Assembly: GCA_009760855.2 (NCBI GenBank)
Contig: WPIO01000004.1
Location: forward strand, 12,538,501-12,602,500
DNA length: 64,000 nucleotides
From: Cristatella mucedo
Taxonomy: Eukaryota; Bryozoa; Phylactolaemata; Cristatellidae
Reading direction: 5' to 3'
Below the pieces are notes generated by a model. It ran no database searches and was not told the DNA's origin. It saw only the letters and a program-made list of their open reading frames with translations. The number at the start of each line of letters is the position of its first letter. Position 1 is the stretch's first letter. The position numbers were made by a program, and so were the translations under genes. Shown piece by piece: positions 1-39,100 of this stretch.

Positions 1-2650
1 CTGGCCCAGTGCCAGCGCTGTGCTTGCTCCCGACTACAGCCATTCCAGTGGAGCTACTTTCTTTTGAGTGAGCTCATCTTGCCGGAAGCAGGCAGGTCAC
101 TCTGCTCTGAATCAAAAAAGGCCCCATGAGTATAACCAATCTGAGACGGCATCTTACAGTAGGCAATAAAACACTTAATAAGGCAGACAAGATTATGAAG
201 TGAGCCACCTTTTGCAGCAAACTGTTGGCCTCGTGAGCGCGACGTTAAGGCTGACAGGATGGACAGGAATAACTTCAATGGAAAGGAAGGATCTGGGAAG
301 GAAATTGCTTTGCTAGCATGCCTTCAATTCATGCCTTCAATGCCTGAATCGGCTTGCCCTGAACCGGCTCCCGCTCTGCCCTGCAGTGGTCCAGCCCTGC
401 ACTGACCCCGCCCTGCCCTGCTCGTGTCCAACAAGCTGAACTTGGCAGGGGTGGCGTGCCGTATAGTAAAATCTTGCACCTCGAAATTATTGAATGCGAA
501 ATCAGAGCGATCGGCGTCGTACGTCATTCTTGCTCTCTGAATTTTATCTTCAAGTGCGGCTGCACGATACACTTCGTTCTGTCTACGTTCTCGATAGCTC
601 CCTGGTGAAAAGCATCGGCGGAATGTGGACCATTCGATTCTTTGAAGCGATCCTTTTGAAGGCCAGCAGGTCTGCTCCGCACTGCTCGCCCATCCCTAAA
701 ATCCCGGATGCCTTTGAAGACGCCCTGATTTGAGAGCTCGCCCAGAGAATAGAATACGTCACATCGACCGCTAGTGGTGGTTTACCATCGAGCGATGCGT
801 GCCGTGGTCAGAGTGCTGTCTGTAGCCCGTGACACTATTAGTACAAGACAAGAAGATCGGCTCCCCGGTGTTGCGAGTCCCTCGCGCGCGCGTCTAGCAT
901 GTGCATGTGCGTGCCTAAAAATAAATACACAGTTGCCTCGGGGCGCGCTACTCGACTGTTTTGTCAAATTGACTTTGCTATTGCTATTATCACTATTACG
1001 ATCATCCCTGACAATTCCACGCACGCTCGGATGCATCGGACTTCACATCGACGATCGCACACGCTGCGCAGGAAAGTCGCTGGATCGCCCGCCCGCGAAG
1101 GCGGAAAAGTCTGGGGCACGAAACACGGCACATGCCCGCATACAAGTAGCTGGAAAAGATGTCGCTGCTCAGCTCGACAGCGCCTCTAGCGTGCCAGCTG
1201 GTCTAGCCAACGAGAGGCGCATAGTGCGGCCTCCGGCAGTCCGGCATCGCGCTTGAGCTCCGCGTCGTGCGCGCGTGTCAGCAGTCGAGGCGCCGGGGCG
1301 CCGAGCTTTCTCTCGGTCAAAAAGTATGCAGCTCTAGCAACTGCGCAAGCGTGCGGTAATTAAGGAAAGGTGCAACACAATAGCCGCTCGCAGAATGGCT
1401 TTAATACTCACTGAAACTGCGCTAACAATGCACTAGCAACGTGGCTGACAATAGCGAGCTGGGAAGTGGCAATTAAGCGAAAGCGTCACCCACAATGACC
1501 GAGCGCACCGTAAGCGCTCCGTTGGCAGCTTTCCGCTGAATCCCGACTATCTCCACATCCGCTGCGCGCATACTGGCGCGAGCTGAAATTTTCAAGAAGT
1601 GGAGCCAGTCTCTTGGTTTCATGTCATCCCGAAGCAAAGTGCCGATGCTCACCGGCCCGAACACGGTTCCCCCTCTCCTCCCCTCTTTCTCTCTCTCTCT
1701 CTCACTTACTAAATCAGCTCTAGATTAAATATTATTTCCATTGTATATCTAAAGCTGATAGCATGCCGTAGGCGTCGGGCCAGCGGGCCACCTATATAGG
1801 GGCCTACACCACATAGGGCCTGCTCTTCCACCCCCCCCCCCCGGCCATCATCTAGAGCGGTTGTAAGCTCCGTTGTGGAATTTGCAAATCGTTGTTGTAG
1901 CAACTTGCACTGCACACGCTGTCGTCTTTTACGCTTAGAGCTAATACGGGCTGCCAATACTACGTCTCTAGCAAAAAGGGCGGCGTTTGGGACGCTAACT
2001 CGGCCTATCTGAGCCCAGAGTAAGCAGATAGTTGTCGTGCAATTTAGCTTACCCGGCGCCTGAGAGAAAGCAATATTTCACGAAGTATCGCGGTGTGCGA
2101 AAGAGCTCGACACACATCTTACGTACATGAGTCACCTGAGGCTGGCTCGCAATCTATCCCATTCCACCAGGAGTAGGAGTTCCGTTGCAACGCCACTCCC
2201 TCGGGCAGCGTCTCGTCTCCAGGTGCGGGCCTAACCGAGGTGTGAGGGCGGGGCACAACTCGCACAAAGAGAAACGAATCACGTTCCGAGTTTAGAAGTT
2301 AATTCAATTCCATTATTACAATAACTTTAATTTTTAATAATATGTTATGAAATGAAATAGCACTATTGAACTATTTTTTCCTGAATCCATAAATACTGCA
2401 CTGCTTCGAGCACCTTGGCGGAAATGAAATGGCCGACACGTACCGCGGTGGCTTGGTAGTAACGGCAAATCGATAGTTCGCATATACTATGCAAGAAGCC
2501 ATTGCGCTTGCTGAGTGCGGGAATTAGCGATGGCCTCAGAAACTGAAACTTTTCAAAGAATCTTTGATATTTAGTCCGTGTTTTAAGGTTAGTTATTCGG
2601 CGGTGTAGCTGCGGGTAGCAGGATATAGGATACTTGCTAGCCGGGTTCGG
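1..2650. other. Upstream intergenic, no recognised gene
   Basis: Short open frames only. It holds a CT run (1684-1703), an 11-C run near 1832 and GC-rich patches. A minus-strand frame (1664-1473, RDWLHFLKISARASMRAADV) looks mildly protein-like but has no family I recognise. Confidence 0.6.
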
Positions 2651-2706
2651 GATATGGGTGACGTGAGCTAAAAGTGGCGCTTACGTGCAGGTGAATCGTA
2701 GCATCT

Positions 2707-29136
<26,430 letters not shown>

Positions 29137-29222
29137 CGCTTTCGATGTTTCCACCCTGCTGCAGCTAGCATGTGAATCGGTCTGTGCCTTGCAAAAACAG
29201 ATACATAATGATAGCTAGCAGG

Positions 29223-29228
29223 TTTATT
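29223..29228 (-). promoter_or_regulatory. Candidate poly(A) signal of the GPCR gene
   Basis: TTTATT on +, AATAAA on -, about 437 bp past the GPCR stop and about 90 bp past the opposing PIGB stop. If used, the two transcripts overlap at their 3' ends. Confidence 0.4.
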
Positions 29229-29664
29229 ATATTGTATTATAACGGTTTGTAAACATGTTGTGACAGGCAGAGGCCTTTGCATAAACAGACAGCTCTAATA
29301 AGCAGCCACTGTGCTTTGTGGCCAGTATTTACATTTCACAATATATCGGTGTAGTTTTTTCTTGACGACTGCTCATAATGAATATTAGGCACTCGCATTG
29401 TCAGCAAATTTACTTTACTAAGTCTACATTTTACATATATTGCTAGACAACATTGGCCTCGGACACGTCAACATCGTTTCTCCATGCCCAAGTCTCTCAC
29501 TCGATTCGAATCCACACATGCCAGCGAGGCGAGAATGCACCTGCGTCCGCCTTACGAACTATCGGGCCTTTGCGACAGATTGCACCCCCACCGTTGTACC
29601 GCGCATTGCACATTTTTAGCGTCGATGGCCTGTACATCCCGATTGATCACCAAGCTCGTGCTCA

Positions 29665-29898
29665 TCATGGCTGTAGCGAGGAACTCCTGTTCGATGTCGT
29701 GCAGCTGAGGTCGCGTGTGTTGGAGCCAGTTGACGGCAGAGTACTGCTGTGCCACTCATCCAGTGTTCGCTTTGAAATGAGTCGCGAGCAATATTTGACT
29801 GCTGCATTCCGTGAGCTCTGGCGGAAGTTCGTCGACATCGCACAGTATATGATAGGGTTTAAGCAGCTGTGGATGTATGGCAGCATGTTGACGATAAA
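29665..29898 (-). CDS. GPCR exon 5 (TM7 and tail)
   Basis: The acceptor TTATTTGTTTCAG precedes FIVNMLPYIHSCLNPIIYCA, the NPxxY helix. A Cys in the tail (KYCSRL) could be palmitoylated. The stop TGA is at 29667-29665. A reverse-strand AATAAA at 29228-29223 is the nearest polyadenylation signal and lies beyond the PIGB stop. Confidence 0.93.
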   Translation of the reverse strand, partial: FIVNMLPYIHSCLNPIIYCAMSTNFRQSSRNAAVKYCSRLISKRTLDEWHSSTLPSTGSNTRDLSCTTSNRSSSLQP

Positions 29899-30036
29899 CT
29901 GAAACAAATAAGCATTAGTTGGAATCTTTCTAGCTAGATACCCGCACAGTGGGCGGCATAGGACCTGTAGAGGGGAGGAGGCAGCCTAATAATAATAATA
30001 ATAATAATGCACTTGATAAAGCGCCCTCCGAAAACT

Positions 30037-30121
<85 letters not shown>

Positions 30122-33100
30122 GGCGCTTTACATTTGCTGCAAACCCGTGTCCGGTATCATCCGAGTAGCTAGTCAAATTGATTTCGCTCTTTCATGCTTG
30201 CCTTATTCCGTTCCAGTGCTGCAATCATTTGCTGCTCACTCTTCTGACTTCCGCCTATTCGGACCGAATTAGCATGCACTCGTTCGAAGAGCCTGCCCTA
30301 GCGATCACACTTGCAAGGCTGCTTCCCTAAGACTTCGCTGCATTTGTCCCTATCGTTGGGCACTTCCAGAAGTACCTTCCCTCACGTGTTGCTTTGTTAG
30401 CTGTAGACGATCGCAAAAGCCTATAAGCAGCCACATTTTATTGGTATCGATGCTGCAGACGGTGGGAAGGTAGCCGGCTCTCTATTCATATCCTGTCCAC
30501 ACGCTGTCAGTGAGTTCTGTTCGAGCCCTCCCCCACTGCAGTTCCGACATCACTTTACGGAAGGCAATCAGTTTTTCATGGCTGAGCGAAATGAAGTGAC
30601 TGACAGGAACGAGGAAGATTTATCACACGAGAAGAGCAGCATGATAGAAGATAGGAATGCTAAAGCAGGGGCTTGAAAAGAGGAGCAGCACGCCTGAGTC
30701 AGACGTGTTGCCCTAGGCGAACGCCAGTCTGGCTCAGTGTACCACTGTCCAATTCGTGGAAGGACAAGTCGCCAACGATCACTTAAAAACGAATTCTGGC
30801 GACGCTATGTCAGTGGCAAACTTCAGCAGATTCTGGACCACACGGGTCGATTCTAGTCAGCTGATTATATGTAGTACTTATTACTGTAGCAAGACGGTTC
30901 GTAGTACTTGCGTGGCAATTAAGGCTGAGGGATAATTTGAAGGTTGCCCTAAAAGTGCTGCCATTATGCAACACGGTTCGTCGAATCCCCTGTGACATGT
31001 TATGGGGGAATTTGATAGCGTCGTCAGTGCACCCAGTGAGTTTCATCGCGGAGTCCAGACTTTTCTACCTCGGCACATTAGCTGACAAGTTAGCCACGTG
31101 ACAGCAAAATATCGGAGCAGCGAAAGGAAATATTTTGAAATAGCAAGAGGCACTGCAAGTAAGCTACTCTCAATTGCAGCTGCAGTGAAGCACTGTCGGG
31201 AAGCAACTGGCAGTAAAGCAGTTTCTGAACGCAATTCTGCACAATGCATGATCTGTTCCAGATGTACAGATGCCCTTTGGGCACAATTCTTAGCCATTTT
31301 AAGCAACCTGCATGTCCATCTGAAAAGCCATTTTCCCGAAATACAGTGTGTCCATTACACTTTCGACCTAAAATTGTCATCCAATTAGGCATGCATCAGA
31401 AGAAACGCCTGCGGCAAACGGATATTGAGCGAAGTAAAAACTCACCTTAAAGTGCATCATATTATAACCATACTCAGCCGAAAATCCTGATTTCGTGGCC
31501 TCTGCTATCGCAATGCTAACCAGAAGTCTGGGACCCCAACAGACTGAAAAGTTCAGCACGATCACAGCGAGCATCTTGATGACCTGTGCGAAACATTGCA
31601 CATTCGAAATTGGTGCATAAGCACTCGGGAACCCGCTATGCACGTCAGCCTTGCCCGGCATCCAAGCGACGTTAACTGAGTTGATGGAATCTGCCAAATG
31701 GCTAGGCTGAGAAAATTAAAACTTACTTGATTTCTGCCATCGTGCACCTCGTGAGACCTTTCCTGGAGCTTTGCCTGAGGAGCGTCACCGAATGCGACGA
31801 GGTGTCCTTGCTCTTTTTTTTCATTTGGTCTGCAAAGTTTTTGTTTGTCGTGAGATCAACAAAAACGCGCTGCATTACTTTAGGAGATTCGCAGCTGTGA
31901 GTGTAATGCAATTAACGAATTTATTCAATGTAGTTTGGTTCGCGGACAGCACAGAAGGCCAGCCGACTACTCATGCTGCCAGTTTATTTCACTACTCATG
32001 GAGCAGGAGAAAGCATGACTCTCTTCGCCCCTCTCGCCCACCGGAGTCTCCCTTATCACAACAATCATTAATAGCACATCCCGGCCGAACACCACATCGA
32101 GTTGCACAGCCCATTCGTACACTGATCAGGGCAATGCCATTAATTAAACGAAACCACAGTAATGAAGAACTTAACTCGTTAACGTAAAACGACGCCTGCA
32201 GCTTTCAAACAGGTACTTGCAGATGAGTACTAGCGGTGCTGCTGCTTTGGCACCGCTAGTTTCCGCAATTGATAAGTAAGATTCACGATCTTCATTGACA
32301 AATTGTTTGACAGTTCGCTTCGGCGACTGCTAGCCTGCTCAATGAACTACAGTGATTATAGAACGATTGAGGATTAGTGCTTCAAAGCATGAGTTGGCGA
32401 TCGCGGACGACTAATTGGGCGTTTAGTGAGACCGAATTTCCGACGTCCAACAATCACCGCTCTGCAATCCATTTAATATCAAGATTCTGGGTATGTATTT
32501 CTATGGAAATAAAACAATGTGTTTCCGGATGTAGCAATGAGTTTTGACTGCTATAATCTCGACGTAGAACATTGGTTGATCTACTTTATCCCCTCTCGCC
32601 CCCGGTGGCTCAAAGCTCTGGGTGCAAATATGCGTCAATAAAGATAGAAAGTCAAAATTGCCATCAGCAGGCAGTAGCTTTATTTGGCCTCGACTAGCAG
32701 CGAGACGACTGGAACTGTTCTCTACCGATTATTCTTACAAGGGCCGACTTTTGGTGAAGGACGTACGTGAAGGCAAGTGCAATCATAGAAGCTTTAATTT
32801 GTACCACCTAACCGTAGTCATTTGCAATGCGTCAGTTTCGGTCCGAGTTCGAGTCGGTGCGTCAGCAAGTGGGAAAACTCCTAGATGAGGCAGAGGGCAC
32901 TGCTTCTGAACGGTCCCTTTTCCCGCGCTTCATGGCGGGTGTATCATGGCGTAGCGTACCAACGGTCGGCGCTTTTCTCTCGAATCTCCTCGAACTCGCA
33001 GCTTCCGGATTCTGCTTTTACGACTACGTAAGAACGACTTGTGCTCATCCCTGTACGGCAAGCCACATAGCTTGCATTGGCGCTACCGCAGCATTGGCCC

Positions 33101-36100
33101 AGGACCGCTTGCAATCCACGGACTGGGCTAACCAAACGATACCCTCTCGGCGATCATTGATTGGCTGGTCAATCGGCTGGCTCTTGGACATCTTTTTAGT
33201 CCCTAGTGTAACGACTGCTCAGCAGCCGGTTCAGATGTATCTGTATTGAGTTTTTATAAAGTACATGGGCCGCTGCCTGCTAAGCGGTATCAACTCCCCC
33301 AGTCGCGCCGCGATGACCGCTTCTATGTAGCTAAGTGGTGCAAACTCTTGCCAACGGCAGGCCAGCCCGTTTCGGTGGTTTCGTCCACTGGGCAAACGTA
33401 TGGGCCGCAGCGTGTTAAAATAGTGTGTTCGAGTATGCGCTACCTACCAGCCGCGTTTTTGCCGTTTAGCGAGTCCATGCTCACATAACACATAACGCCG
33501 ATCGTACATCTTAGCGATACAATCCCTGCCATTCTGATCGTAAAGTAACGCCCCATGAGTTGAAAACCCAAGCGTCAGGTCACAAATTCTTCGATCAGCT
33601 TGATAATACAATGTCGTTTAATAGAGTTATGAGCCACTATCAAAATCTATTTATTAGAGCAATTTGCAGAAGACGGAATAGTCACGCTCCGTCGAGTCAC
33701 AATGGCAGAATTTGAAGGGTAGGACTAAACCTTGCACTTTTTAAGCCGGCCAATCGCATCAAAATTTGAAGTACTTAACCATCCGGCATGATTTCCCTGT
33801 GGCGTAGTCGTCGCCCCCCCCCCTTACGCCCGGTGCACAAGATGCGATATTTACTAAAGCACTCGCTTGCTCGCCGTTCACTATTGCTGAGTCAGAGAAC
33901 ACCCACTTCTCACATCTTGCCGTTGGCGAAGTGGCAAAAGTTTGTCAGAATTCCTATCGGCGATAACAGAACCAATTCTGTTTATTGGGGTAAGTGAATC
34001 TCGCCCGCCACTCAGCGAAGTTTCCTTAGACAGCCACCAATCAAAGGACAGCAAAAGTGTATGATACCGCAGCTAATTAGGCGCCGTTTGTATATAGAGC
34101 CAGGTCAGTTTCTGCTGTTGTCACAGTGCCCATAGCAGGTTGTTCAACATGGTCGCCAGCGCCTGTTTATATTTACGTCAGTTAAACGCATTTTGAGATA
34201 TCTTTTCTACTTGGAGCTTCTCTCTGTACAACCTAAACCCTACGTCAAAAAACTCAAACCCAAAGAAAATAAAATAAAATATATAAAATCTAAATAAAAA
34301 AGTATCGAATAATAAACGAAATAAAAAATCTAACCACTAAACCATAAACCCAAAAAGCACAGCCTCTAAACGCTACACCCAAAATGCTAAGCCAAAATCT
34401 AAAAATATAGCTCTGTAGCGTGTTTATATAACATACATATAAACAGACTGTGGCGGCGATGTTGAACAGTGTGCTGTGGGCACTGAGCCCATGGCTAAAA
34501 CTGACCTGACTCCATTTAAAAACAATGTTATATTAGTTACGTACGAGCATTTGCCTCGGACTATCGCAAAAAATAAATCGCATCTGTTAAGTTGAGCGGA
34601 TAAAACCTATTGGAAGGGTAGCAAAACATTATGGAAAGAATGAGGCTAACCAACCTTCACATTTGTTGACATCTGTAATTAACTGCATGCTGGTCTACCG
34701 GCCTGTGCAATCAGGCACTTACAGCTGGTGCAAAGCTCTGCAGCTAGGCTTTTCTATCGTGAGCATCGCAGTTGCCACGTTTCACAACTTCTCGCTGACC
34801 TGCAGTGATTCCCAGTCAAGCAAAGCATCGACTTTAAGGTTTTGTCACTCACTTTTAGGTCCCTTTATTCTTGGGCTCCAGCCTACCTATCACATCTACT
34901 GTCCCATTAGGCTAAGCATCCTATCACCCGCTTTTCGGAATCTAACTGTTTACCTATACCTCGTACAAACCTCAAATTTTTTGGAGAGCATACCTTTAGT
35001 TTGTATGCTCTCAAAGCCTGGAACTTACTCCCGATCTGCATCACGACATCTCCTGACTTGACCGCATTTAAAAAGAAACTAAAAACGCACCTATTTATCA
35101 CAGAATTTATTGGGTTCCTTTGATTCGACCTTAATGTGCTTATGCATGCTGACACTGTGAATGCTGCCACTAACCATACTTGCATGCTGACCCTGTGCAT
35201 GTCACCCCTAACCATGTTATTATTTATTGAGCATGCTACCACTCACCAATCGATCGTGCTTCCTTTGCAGAAAATGTAAAGCGCCTAGAAAGATATTAGT
35301 TTATCTGGGGGCTGTATATAAAATGTATTATTATAATGACAAAAATATCATGCTTGTCGATATTAGTTTTGCGATTTCAAATGTTCTGCACGCTTCGGCA
35401 CGAAAGTGAGTTCCAGGACGTCCTATTCAGCCTTGCCGACGGTGAGTTTGCGAAAAACGGCTCGACGGCTGCAGCATACCGGTTCAAATACCGGGAAAGT
35501 TGAAGCCCCAGCAAGACTACTTCTCATTATTATAATCAAGTGAGTAACAGCCAACCAAGTTTTTATCTCTCTAAGAGAGCGCTGTCTCTTTTTGGGCACT
35601 TCACTCTGGCTTAAATGAGCACCTATCAGCCAATGTCGCGAGGAGAACGGTACTAACGGAGAGGGGGAGGGGGAGGGGGGTTGGAGGTAGCAAGGGAGCG
35701 AAATCCCCCTATGGATCTGGCTGAAAGAGTTTGCTCGACCGAGTTGCTTGCTAACTGTGGTTCAAGCCTACCTGACGTCGATAACACCATCCTCAACCTC
35801 CTTGAAAGCTCGTAGCTCCTCCAAGTTAACTACCGGATTTCCAGAGATGAGCTGCCAGCCTTCAAGAGCGGTCTTGAGTCTCGGCCATGACTCCGGCAAG
35901 ACTTCGGCGCTCGAGTTCCGAATCGGTCTCCTATTGTGCCGCCTAAGAGCTGCACAGGCGGCTTACGAATTTCTTCAGTATATTAATAATGATAATAGTA
36001 ATAATTAAATAATACATTTGTATAGCGCCCTCAGAGATCTTAATCCCTGTCTAGGCACTTTACAGATGCCGTATGGAAAGCATTACTAAGTGATTGGTGG

Positions 36101-39100
36101 CAACATCGGCAAGCAGCAGGGATAGTCCAGGAATACTAGCAGGCATAGAGAATACTTGCTTATATCTGAGTCAGCTTTGTAGGTCTCTGCTTCGCAGGTC
36201 GCTGCTTCTCAGCAGCGACCTGCGGCTTCTGCGGCGCCGTAGCGATTCGATTCATGACGTTTGCATTCAGCCCCGTCGTTCCCCGTTGCTTTGCAATGAG
36301 ATGCAGTGAGGCCAAATCAGAAAGATCTTAACGCTTAATGCATTAAATTAAATTATTAAAACCAAATAATGATTTATAAAGCGGCCACACAACCCTCGCG
36401 AGCGGATTTCAAAGTGAAGGTAAAGCGCCTAGAAAGAGATTGAGTTCTCCGGGGGCGCTTTATCAAGTGCATTATTATTATTCTTCTTGTTATTATAATT
36501 AAGGTCTTGACGGCACGCCACGCCTAGCTCAAGTTTGAGGATTTGGCACCCCGCCCTGGATGCCAAAATCCGGATTAATTGACTGTCAACCACTAATCGG
36601 TGGCAAGAAAGTGGACAGCTGTTGCACGCATGAACACGCGCACCGGTAGCTAAGTAGCTTCCCGCGGCGTACGCTCTCCGCCAGCCCACAGGTATGCATG
36701 CACGTTTGCGTGGACATGGTCCGCGTAGAAGAGCGAAAAGCCGAGAGGTGTGAAAACTTCCCAAGAATAAGTCGAAAAGCAGCCGGAGCCCAGCGTAGAT
36801 AGTGACAAGCAGGACATGTAGCACCTCGGAGCAGGCCCGCTTACTCCGCTCTCCGAACTAGGCCTAACTTCATCAGACTCAGCGAAGGACCCCAGCTGCT
36901 GACGAGCGAAGGTGCGAATAGCAGAGCGTCGAATTCCGTTCGGCGAGATCTCGCGCGAATCGTCCTCGAGCGCTCCTCTACACTTTGGCTCTGTGCTTAT
37001 GCGTGCTGATACTTTGCATGCTGCCACTAATCAAACTTGCATGCCGACCCTGCCCGTCACCCATAAAAATGTTTTTCTTGTTGTTTATTGAGCATGCTAC
37101 CACTAACCATTCAATCGCGCTTCCTGTGTAGCAAATGTAAAGTGCCTAGAAAGAGATTGAGCTCTCTGAGGGCACTAGATCAAATGCATTACAATGTATA
37201 ATAGTATAATTACGCCGCCGCAGCGACCCGTCGGCATGGTGCTGGCGCCAGCCTAGTTACGGTCCGCCACCGAACGGTTGGGGGCGTGGCCACTTAGCCG
37301 ATCCGCCGCAGGCAGATATAATGCCCGGCGAAGGATGGATGGACGGATGGATGGATAGATGGGTGGGTGGGCGTTGCGACGCGGTCAATGCTCGCACCGG
37401 CGGCGTCTCACTGAAGACGGACAATGGGGCGGGTGACAGCTCAGCGATTGAGCGCGGTAAACCTAGAATGATTCAGTCAGAGGCCGAAGAAAAGCCGGCT
37501 TCACACTGCCGAGTAGGTGATTTCTCGATCTGGCGAATATTTCTTGCTAAGGCTGGCTGCCAGCACCGATTCTGAGAAGGAATGCGATGTGTGTAATGTA
37601 TCTCGGCGCGCGTAACTCCGCCAAGCCACAAAGACCGAGTGAGTGTTACGCATGAGAGAGTATTTTTCTATAGCGCACTCAAATGAGACTGGTGAAGCAG
37701 TTTTCAGCTAGATATGAAGGCGCCAAGCCAAGGCGGGCCTTGTTGGTCAGTACAATAATTTTACTCTGCAGCCGTTGATCAACCGGAATCCATCGCAGCT
37801 CCTTCAGCGAAGAAGAAACGTGCACGGCTGAACCTCTTAGATTTGCAGAGGCTCAGAGGCTGTTTTGGTAGCCCAACCAGGCAAGACGGAAGTGCAATAG
37901 TACAGCCAAGACAGAACCAGGAAGTTAAATTTCTAGCAAACCGCCTTGGTCGATAGTCACCAATTTTAGACGGCGATCAAACGCAGTGGTCAGCCGTGGT
38001 GGCAGTCTTCTTAACAATACAGCTTCCGAAATTTAAGCAGTTATTAAAGTGGACACCTAAATTCCGAAATGGGGATGACGGTCGCACAACAGCATCACCA
38101 AGAAGAGCAAAGTTCCCTAGTCAAGCCACACGCTGGCGGCGTCCTCTGAGTAGGAGTTCAGTTTTATTGCCGTTTAGTTTAAGGTACCGGCCGACATCCT
38201 TGATTGAATGTCTGCAAGGCGAGCATCCAGTTTGTCAGTCTAAAAAAATCTAGACCAAAGCCCACCTAGCGTGCGTGGCAGTTACAATAAGCAACCCGCT
38301 GAGTTAAAAATGATATGAACAACAATAAATATACGAATCCGTCACGGTATCAGCAAGTTGTAACTTTGACTGTATGGCCTCGATGAGCTGCTGCTACGCG
38401 GCCGGGGCTAAACTCGAAATGGCCCGCGGCCTGTCGCAGACACTCGCTGACCGAGTCAGACGCTCGCTCATGCACGGGTGAAAAGTAAGACGACACTAGG
38501 TAGCAGGTAGTTGAACGAAACTCATAGGAGCCCAATTACCGCGCTACGCGTATCAAGAGAGTAGACTGCCTAGCTAAGGCTCCATCTTGAGGGGCGCGTA
38601 TCGAAAGACACGCGACTTACGAAGGCATGCAGCTGTGCGAAAGCTGGCCTCTTCAAACCTGCAATGGGTCTCAAAATGAAATCCAGCTAAGCAACTTTAA
38701 AATTATAAACCGCTCTAGACAAATGAATAGCCTCTCTGGAAGCATCATCGAACTGGCACCGTGCCGAAGACACGCTGCAGGCGCCGCCCCCTAGCAGACT
38801 GTCTAGCCTCATCTTCAAAAGAATTAAAAGTATTTACCTATATTAAAAGTGTTTCCCATGCCGACGCCTTGAATCGGCGACGCCTATTGCGAGCCGCCTC
38901 TGTTTTAAGAGCAGTTATAGCTTTTCTGCTAGCAGACTTCGACTCTGCCCGCTCATGAGATGGGCTTGTAAGCCCCTCTAGAAGACATTGTTATACAATG
39001 GTTTTTCAAAGTCTGCATGTCCGCACCGAAACGGTGCTGCATGCACATCCAGATTCTGATGTTATGCCTCTCGTTCTTATACCTCTGCAGGTGAAGCTAC

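Noticed and set aside
774-1256. 160-aa open frame upstream of PIGB
   Set aside because: Composition is unlike a protein, there is no family likeness, and overlapping frames are equally open.
32827-33249. Nested plus-strand gene in the GPCR intron
   Set aside because: A 140-aa frame with one donor-like site but no recognisable domain or partner exon; insufficient.
34230-34390. Interstitial telomere repeats marking a chromosome fusion
   Set aside because: Units are too degenerate, and they sit between inverted arms of an element that recurs at 14.2 kb.
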